Positions 5,486-9,788 of a DNA stretch of 9,788 bases are shown here, one piece after another. The position numbers and the translations under genes are program-made. The notes below the pieces were generated by a model. It saw nothing but the letters and a program-made list of their open reading frames with translations, did no database searches and had not been told where the DNA came from. Each line of letters starts with the position of its first letter. Position 1 is the first letter of the stretch. The stretch is from Actinomycetes bacterium (lineage in GTDB: Bacteria > Actinomycetota > Actinomycetes > Mycobacteriales > Micromonosporaceae), in assembly GCA_023437285.1 (NCBI GenBank), contig JAEZGP010000395.1:1-9788 (forward strand), in the 5' to 3' direction.

Positions 5486-6991
5486 ATGGACACGACATCG
5501 CGCCGCGTCGGAGTACTGACGCTGCTCGTGACCAGCTTGGGATCCTTCATGGTCCTGCTGGACGGCTCCATTATCTTTGTTGCCCTCCACGAGATCCAGA
5601 AGGACCTCGGCGGCCAGTTGTCGCAACTGCAGTGGACCGTGGATGCCTACACGCTTCCGTTCGCGGCGCTCATGCTCACGGCCGGAACCCTCGGGGACCG
5701 GCTGGGTCGCAAGCGGGTGTTCCTTACCGGCCTGGTTCTTTTCGTGCTCGGGTCGGCGTTGTGCGGCTTTGCTCCGGAGGTCGACTGGCTGATTCTCGGC
5801 CGGGTGGTGCAGGGCATCGGCGCGGCGGCCATCAGCACAGGAAGCCTGTCGCTGCTGGTGTCGACGTTCTCGAAGCCGGCTGAGCGGGCCAAGGCGATCG
5901 GCATCTGGACCGCCGTGTCCGGTGTCTCGATCGCCTTGGGGCCGCTGCTCGGTGGCATCCTGATCGAGTCCTTCAACTGGCAGGCGATCTTCTTCCTGAA
6001 CCTGCCCATCGGCGTGCTGGCCCTGGCCCTGGGCGTGCCGCGCCTGATCGAGTCCAAGAACCCGAATGCCCGTCACATCGACCTGCTGGGCCAGGTGCTC
6101 GTCGCGAGTGGGCTGTTCTGTCTGGTCCTGGGCCTGATCCAGGCCGGCCGGGACGGCTGGGGTTCGGCGTTGATCCTCAGCCTCTTAATCGGATCCGTGA
6201 TCCTGCTAGGCGGGTTCTTCGTGGTCGAGTTGCGCAGCCGGGAGCCGCTACTGCCCCTGGAGCTCTTCCGCAACCGGACCTTCGCGACGGCCTGCGTGAT
6301 CGCGTCGCTGCTCGGGTTCGTGATCGTCGGCGTGATGTTCTTCATGGCCCAGTACTTCCAGGCGGTGCAGCAGCACAGCGCGCTGGAGACCGGGCTCCGG
6401 TTGCTGCCGCTGACGCTGGGCATCTTCTTCCTTTCGCCGCCAGCAAGCCGCATCGCCGGCAAGGCCGGACCGCGCATCCCGATCATGGTCGGTGCGTTGT
6501 TGACGACGGCGGGCTTCCTCCTGCTCACGACCATCGAACCCGACTCACCGTTCAGCAGTGTGTGGTGGAAGCTTGCACTGTGCGGCGTGGGCATCGGCTG
6601 CATGTTCGCGCCGCTCACGCTGGCGGTGATGGCGTCGACACCGCCACAGCGGGCCGGTCTGGGCTCCTCGATGATCAACACTACCCGTATCACCGGCTTC
6701 ACCGCCGGCGCTGCGGTGCTCGGGACGATCGTGGCCAGCAACATCGACGCGGGGGCGAGCGCTGGCCCCGCCACGATGCGGCAGGCGATGGTGGACGCGT
6801 TCCATCTCGTCTTCTATGTCTGTGCCGGCTGTGCCGTTGTCGCTCTCATCATCGCGGCGGCCTTCATGATCCGGGGCCGGCTGCCCGGACCCGGCCAGCC
6901 GCCCGCCGGTGCGGGTCAGGCGGCCGACCGGCCACCGGTCACGACCGGCGACGACGACCACGCGGCCGCCGCGGTCTCCGCGGCCCAGTAA
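5486..6991 (+). CDS. DHA2-family (14-TM) MFS drug/proton antiporter
   Basis: 501 residues, the usual length for EmrB/QacA-type exporters. LLDGSIIFVAL in the first helix corresponds to the DHA2 motif LDxTIVNVAL with T replaced by S; motif A is GTLGDRLGRKRVF (67-79), and motif C, the antiporter signature, is SGVSIALGPLLGG (145-157). Hydrophobic segments continue to about residue 465, followed by a Pro/Gly/Asp-rich cytoplasmic tail. Such proteins expel drugs or metabolites in exchange for protons; the substrate is unknown. The frame is open back to 5330, but the ATG at 5486 is chosen because GGAG lies 9 nt upstream and the preceding residues are Arg/Ser-rich, unlike the family. It heads a tightly spaced set of genes. 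A TetR or MarR regulator, usual beside such pumps, is absent from the window. Confidence 0.95.
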   Translation: MDTTSRRVGVLTLLVTSLGSFMVLLDGSIIFVALHEIQKDLGGQLSQLQWTVDAYTLPFAALMLTAGTLGDRLGRKRVFLTGLVLFVLGSALCGFAPEVDWLILGRVVQGIGAAAISTGSLSLLVSTFSKPAERAKAIGIWTAVSGVSIALGPLLGGILIESFNWQAIFFLNLPIGVLALALGVPRLIESKNPNARHIDLLGQVLVASGLFCLVLGLIQAGRDGWGSALILSLLIGSVILLGGFFVVELRSREPLLPLELFRNRTFATACVIASLLGFVIVGVMFFMAQYFQAVQQHSALETGLRLLPLTLGIFFLSPPASRIAGKAGPRIPIMVGALLTTAGFLLLTTIEPDSPFSSVWWKLALCGVGIGCMFAPLTLAVMASTPPQRAGLGSSMINTTRITGFTAGAAVLGTIVASNIDAGASAGPATMRQAMVDAFHLVFYVCAGCAVVALIIAAAFMIRGRLPGPGQPPAGAGQAADRPPVTTGDDDHAAAAVSAAQ

Positions 6992-7019
6992 ACGTCGCCG
7001 GAACGGAAAGGACTAAGCC

Positions 7020-7358
7020 ATGGCGTACGACCGTGATCTCGCAGATCGTGTCCGTGAAGCCCTTTCGGGCCGGTCAGTGCGGGAGGTGAGCATGTTTGGC
7101 GGCCTCACCTTCATGGTCAACGGGAAGATGGCTGTCACCGCCAATACCCAGGGCGATTTGATGGTCCGTTGCGATCCGTCCCGCGTGGAGAGTCTGCTCA
7201 CGCGGGACGGCGCGGGCTGGCCCGTGATGCGTGGCCGCAAGATGAGCAAAGGATGGATCGTCGTCGAAGCCGGGCACATCGAGTCCGACAAGGTCCTCAG
7301 TTCCTGGATCCGGGAGGCCCTCGACTACAACGAAAAGGTGACCGACAGTGGCAGCTGA
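7020..7358 (+). CDS. TfoX/Sxy N-terminal-domain protein
   Basis: 112 residues forming one TfoX N-domain: an N-terminal helix (DLADRVREAL), the signature MFGGLTFMVNGKM (25-37), and a second half with GRKMSKGWIVV. In gammaproteobacteria TfoX/Sxy regulates competence and has two domains; this is the widespread stand-alone N-domain, whose role in actinobacteria is not established. AAAGGA with 7-nt spacing to the ATG gives a confident start. It lies 28 bp after the transporter and overlaps the DUF2461 gene by 11 bp, so it is co-transcribed with both. A second, divergent TfoX-like gene sits at 8788-9114. Confidence 0.88.
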   Translation: MAYDRDLADRVREALSGRSVREVSMFGGLTFMVNGKMAVTANTQGDLMVRCDPSRVESLLTRDGAGWPVMRGRKMSKGWIVVEAGHIESDKVLSSWIREALDYNEKVTDSGS

Positions 7359-8046
7359 GCAGGCGACCACCCACTTCGGCGGGTTCCCACGCGAATTGTT
7401 CACCTTCCTGGAAGGGCTGGAGGCTGACAACTCCAAGGCCTACTGGGATGCCCACAAGCCGACTTGGGAGGCCAGCGTCCGCGAGCCGATCGACGCACTC
7501 ATGGCCGATCTCGAGCCGGAGTTCGGGCCGCTGCGGACCTTCCGTCCCAACCGTGACGTCCGGTTCTCCAAGGACAAGTCCCCCTACAAGACGTGGGTGG
7601 GCGTCACCACCAGCGACCGCTCGATCGGCGGCATCGGGTGCTTCCTACGGATCGAGGCGGCCGGCATTCGGTTGGCTTCCGGCTCGATGGTCATGGCACC
7701 CGACCAGCTGGAGCGATTCCGGGCCGCGATCGACGATGCCGCCATCGGCGCCGAATTCGACAGCATCGGCCGTCAGCTCGCCGCTGCCGGGCTTCCGGTA
7801 GGCCCGGGCCGGCAGCCACCGCTCATCCGGACGCCGGCGGGCTACGCCAAGGACCATCCGCGCGCGGAGGTGCTTCGTTGGAAGGGGGCCGTGGTCGTCA
7901 AGGAGTACGAGCGAGCGGCCTGGATGTACAAACCTGCTGCGGTCGACAGGATCCGTGAGGTCTGGTCCGGGGCCGCCCCGCTGACGAAGTGGATCGACAA
8001 GTACGTCGGGCAAAGCACGGTCCCGGCCCGCGGCCGGGGCGACTGA
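7348..8046 (+). CDS. DUF2461 family protein
   Basis: 232 residues, typical of DUF2461. Family features visible: FGGFPRELFTFLEGLEADNSKAYWDAHKP at the start (in short pieces), the FRPNRDVRFSKDKSPYKTWVG core (about 65-85), GGIGCFLRIEAAGIRLASG, and the LLR-type ending near WMYKP. The biochemical function of the family is unknown. The GTG start at 7348 overlaps the TfoX-domain gene by 11 bp and is preceded by AAGGTGA at suitable spacing, so the two are translated together. The pairing of a TfoX N-domain with DUF2461 suggests a joint housekeeping or stress role, which is inference. The mini-ORF begins 3 bp after its stop. Confidence 0.9.
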   Translation: MAAEQATTHFGGFPRELFTFLEGLEADNSKAYWDAHKPTWEASVREPIDALMADLEPEFGPLRTFRPNRDVRFSKDKSPYKTWVGVTTSDRSIGGIGCFLRIEAAGIRLASGSMVMAPDQLERFRAAIDDAAIGAEFDSIGRQLAAAGLPVGPGRQPPLIRTPAGYAKDHPRAEVLRWKGAVVVKEYERAAWMYKPAAVDRIREVWSGAAPLTKWIDKYVGQSTVPARGRGD

Positions 8047-8049
8047 TCC

Positions 8050-8121
8050 ATGAAACAGCTGTACACCGGGTTGATCGTTATTGCTCTGTTAGGGACGATC
8101 GCAGTCGGTTACGGCCTGTAG
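8050..8121 (+). CDS. 23-residue hydrophobic membrane mini-protein, putative
   Basis: ATG 8050 to TAG 8121 encodes MKQLYTGLIVIALLGTIAVGYGL: one Lys at the N-terminus, then one continuous hydrophobic segment long enough to cross a membrane. It begins 3 bp after the DUF2461 stop and ends 66 bp before the VOC gene, in the same orientation. The ribosome binding site is weak (GGGGCGA, 7 nt upstream), though coupling to the upstream gene could compensate. The segment uses AT-ending codons (ATT, GTT, TTA, GCT) more than its neighbours. It could be a true small membrane protein, for example a partner of the transporter, the start of a decayed gene, or chance. I do not recognise a family. Confidence 0.4.
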   Translation: MKQLYTGLIVIALLGTIAVGYGL

Positions 8122-8187
8122 CTCCATCTGATGTATGGCTCATTTGCCAAGAACCACGTGCATTGACAGCGGAGGAGGAGAACTGAC

Positions 8188-8613
8188 ATGGCCCATCTCG
8201 ATCTGGTGACACTTCTGGTGTACGACATGGAGCGCACCAAGGCCTTCTACACCGAGCTGCTGGGATTTGAGGAAGTCCCCGAATTCTCCCGCGGCGAACA
8301 CTTTTCTTGGCTGCGCTCCAAGAAGCGCATGGCCAGCATCGCGCTGTTCAACGCTACGGAGAAGGCAGGGCGTCCGACCGTGGCCCACATCCCCGACGAG
8401 AGCGGCGGCGTGATGCTGGGCTTCGAGGTAGAGGACGCAGCGGCATATTACGCGGACTGGACGGCGAGGGGCGACATCCCGATTCGCACCGAGGTTTTCG
8501 ACATGGGCAAGGGGTTCACGTTCGGCTCGATGGATCCCTCGGGCAACTACATCCAGGTCTTCGATGTCCATCCGCATTTCCGCGAGATCCAGCGGCGAAT
8601 CGGAATGGACTGA
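8188..8613 (+). CDS. VOC-family (glyoxalase/bleomycin-resistance fold) protein
   Basis: 141 residues with two beta-alpha-beta-beta-beta halves: HLDLVTLLVYDMERTKAFYTELLGF at the start (H3 in strand 1, the FYTELLGF helix) and, in the second half, MLGFEVEDAAAYYADW and SMDPSGNYIQVFD. The last strand normally carries a metal-binding Glu after GN; here it is Q123, seen in many non-canonical VOC proteins, so metal binding is uncertain. Members include lyases, dioxygenases and drug-binding resistance proteins. A strong ribosome binding site (GGAGGAGGAG) precedes ATG 8188. Same strand as the transporter, TfoX-domain and DUF2461 genes, and followed by a hairpin, so it probably closes that unit, though the 66-bp gap leaves room for its own promoter. 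A role in drug binding beside an efflux pump is inference. Confidence 0.9.
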   Translation: MAHLDLVTLLVYDMERTKAFYTELLGFEEVPEFSRGEHFSWLRSKKRMASIALFNATEKAGRPTVAHIPDESGGVMLGFEVEDAAAYYADWTARGDIPIRTEVFDMGKGFTFGSMDPSGNYIQVFDVHPHFREIQRRIGMD

Positions 8614-8649
8614 CCCGAGTCGAAAGCCCGGAGCACCGCGCGAAGCGGC

Positions 8650-8710
8650 CAGCAGCCGGCAATCACCCGGTCGGCGACGTGTCCAGGCGTCGGCCGGGTG
8701 ATTGCTGCTG
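8650..8710 (+). terminator. Stem-loop terminator after the VOC gene
   Basis: GCAATCACCCGG (8659-8670) pairs perfectly with CCGGGTGATTGC (8694-8705), with an inner CGACG/CGTCG stem (8675-8679, 8688-8692) around an 8-nt loop and outer CAGCA/TGCTG flanks. No T tract follows, typical for actinobacterial hairpin terminators. It begins 36 bp after the VOC stop and fits the end of the transporter-VOC unit. Confidence 0.7.
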
Positions 8711-8774
8711 TGCTCCCGGCGGCGATGGTGCGTCCCGCTTGCCGTGTCCGCTCGAAGATTGTGGCGCAACGACA

Positions 8775-8780
8775 TACGAT
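8775..8780 (+). promoter_or_regulatory. Candidate -10 box of a leaderless TfoX-like transcript
   Basis: TACGAT is followed by TTGCCCC and then GTG 8788. There is no purine-rich site in between, so the transcript probably begins at or next to the start codon. Falling 65 bp after a terminator, it is well placed for a separate promoter. No clear -35. Confidence 0.45.
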
Positions 8781-8787
8781 TTGCCCC

Positions 8788-9114
8788 GTGTCCAAGACAT
8801 CCGGCGCGGAGAGGTTCGAAAGGCTCGTCGACGATTTCGTCGGGCTCGATGGTGTCACCCCACCAGTGCCGGGCCGCGGATTCGGGTCCAGCGCGCTGCG
8901 GTACCAGGGCAAGATTTTTGCGATGTGCGTCGATGGTGAGCTGGTCGTGAAACTGCCAGCCGAGCGCGTGAGCGCGCTCGTCGCGGACGGAGCCGGGGTC
9001 ATCTTCGACGCAAACAGGGGCACCCCTATGAGGGAATGGTTCCGGCTCGCGCCGGCCTCGACGTTGGACTGGTCGTCGCTGGCCCACGAGGCGCTGGCCT
9101 TCACGAACCGTTAG
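8788..9114 (+). CDS. TfoX-like (N-domain related) protein, leaderless
   Basis: 108 residues from GTG 8788. SALRYQGKIFAMCVDGELVVKLP and REWFRLAP, followed by WSSLAHEALAF, match a group of small actinobacterial proteins usually annotated as TfoX/Sxy-like; the GKIFAM segment corresponds to the NGKM part of the domain in the 7020 gene, but MFGG is replaced by GFGSSAL. The frame extends back to GTG 8698, but those 30 residues would be encoded by the terminator hairpin and are Arg/Cys-rich, so the later GTG with a -10 box 7 nt upstream is preferred. Function unknown. A MmcQ/YjbR-like fold is an alternative reading. Confidence 0.8.
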   Translation: MSKTSGAERFERLVDDFVGLDGVTPPVPGRGFGSSALRYQGKIFAMCVDGELVVKLPAERVSALVADGAGVIFDANRGTPMREWFRLAPASTLDWSSLAHEALAFTNR

Positions 9115-9313
9115 CGCAGCGCGGACGTTCGCCCAGACGGTGACGTCGGCCGGCTGCAACAGTCACAGCCGCGCGTTACCCGACGGCCCGGCGTGCGTTG
9201 ACCACAGCGGTAGCGGCCCCCGCTGAAACAGTTTGCGGATTCGCGGGTGGCGCGCGCCTGTCCACACTGGATGCACCGCACAACTCGCAAATTTCCCACG
9301 AAAGAGTCCCGCG

Positions 9314-9685
9314 ATGCGCGAAGCAACGAATCCTGCCCTGAAGGTGGCCCTGGCTTTCCACGAGGCATGGTCGAACAAGGAACTTGACCTGGCCTTGGGC
9401 TATCTGGCCGAGGACATCGTCTGTGACGCTCCGGCCGGCCGCCTTGAGGGGATCCCCGCGTACCGGGAGTTCATGGCGCCCTTCGTGCAGATGTTGATCG
9501 ACTCACAGATGATCGCGGCGTTCGGCGACCAGGACCGGGCCGTTGTCGTGTACGACACGAAGACGGCTCTGGTCGAGAGCGCACCCGCGGCTGAGTGCGT
9601 GACCGTGCACAACGACAAGATCATCTACAACCGGTTCATCTTCGACCGCGCGCCGTTCGACGCGGCTCGCCGAGCCCGGGCGTAG
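9314..9685 (+). CDS. NTF2/SnoaL-like fold protein
   Basis: 123 residues. The start (ALKVALAFHEAWSNKELDLALGYLAEDIVCDAP) is the helix-strand opening of the SnoaL-like/NTF2 superfamily, followed by GRLEGIPAYREFMAPFVQ and, at the end, sheet strands AVVVYDTKTA and ECVTVHNDKIIYNRFIFDR. Members are small-molecule-binding cyclases, isomerases, hydrolases or stress proteins; substrate cannot be told. The ATG at 9314 with GAAAGAG 7 nt upstream is preferred to an upstream in-frame ATG at 9233, whose 27 extra residues do not look like the fold. It is a single-gene unit ending at the hairpin at 9721-9760, with about 200 bp of unassigned upstream sequence. Confidence 0.85.
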   Translation: MREATNPALKVALAFHEAWSNKELDLALGYLAEDIVCDAPAGRLEGIPAYREFMAPFVQMLIDSQMIAAFGDQDRAVVVYDTKTALVESAPAAECVTVHNDKIIYNRFIFDRAPFDAARRARA

Positions 9686-9720
9686 CACTCGGTATCGGCC
9701 TCTGGGTTGGATGGATTGCA

Positions 9721-9760
9721 CCGACGGGGAATCGCCGCCCAGGCGGCGATTCCCCGTCGG
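9721..9760. terminator. Perfect 19-bp stem, bidirectional terminator
   Basis: Bases 9721-9739 are the exact reverse complement of 9742-9760, separated by CA (effectively a C-CA-G tetraloop). The stem is GC-rich and starts 35 bp after the stop of the NTF2-fold gene. There is no T tract on either side, so it is a terminator of the hairpin-only type and could serve a convergent gene beyond the window. Confidence 0.8.
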
Positions 9761-9788
9761 CGATCCGTGGTCGTGACGTGAGAGTCGG

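Noticed and set aside
8698..8787. Upstream extension of the second TfoX-like protein
   Set aside because: It would start within the terminator hairpin and add Cys/Arg-rich sequence without homology; the GTG at 8788 has a well-placed -10 box.
9115..9313. Search for a small gene or RNA between the second TfoX-like and NTF2-fold genes
   Set aside because: Only short minus-strand frames without ribosome binding sites or recognisable composition; TTGACC near 9199 has no matching -10 at normal spacing.

Overview
The window is high-GC throughout, with strong G/C bias at third codon positions and several GTG starts. Its gene set (SpoIIE-type phosphatase plus STAS antagonist, DM13 protein, DHA2 transporter, TfoX-like and DUF2461 proteins) points to an actinobacterium. 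A Micromonosporaceae-like genome is my guess, not something shown by a marker gene. No rRNA, tRNA or CRISPR array was seen.

Layout. (1) 1-1809, minus strand: a two-gene unit in which an NAD-dependent epimerase/SDR gene (955-1809) overlaps by 4 bp the start of a GMC-type FAD oxidoreductase that runs off the left edge. (2) 2075-3026, minus strand: a membrane-anchored DM13-domain protein and a small acidic protein. (3) 3141-4687, plus strand, divergent from the acidic-protein gene: a GAF-like/PP2C (SpoIIE/RsbU-type) phosphatase overlapping a STAS anti-sigma-factor antagonist, i.e. two thirds of a partner-switching stress module. (4) 4688-5485: a debris zone with a decayed IS66-type transposase fragment and a frameshifted fragment that looks SCP2-like at its start and YCII-like at its end. 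(5) 5486-8613, plus strand: a compact transcription unit of DHA2 drug/proton antiporter, TfoX N-domain protein, DUF2461 protein, a 23-residue hydrophobic mini-ORF and a VOC (glyoxalase-fold) protein, closed by a hairpin at 8650-8710. (6) 8788-9114: a second TfoX-like protein. (7) 9314-9685: an NTF2/SnoaL-fold protein followed by a perfect 19-bp hairpin terminator.

How genes may work together. The phosphatase would dephosphorylate the STAS protein so that it releases a sigma factor from an anti-sigma kinase encoded elsewhere. The DHA2 pump and VOC protein in one unit look like a small efflux/detoxification operon whose TfoX, DUF2461 and mini-ORF members have no known role in it. Three genes (DM13, phosphatase, second TfoX-like) have a TAnnnT-type -10 box 6-7 nt before the start codon and no clear ribosome binding site, which suggests leaderless transcripts.

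I found no clearly new system. The most unusual items are the four-cysteine ferredoxin-like motif in the GMC oxidoreductase, the tiny membrane ORF within the efflux unit, and the layered gene debris just upstream of that unit.
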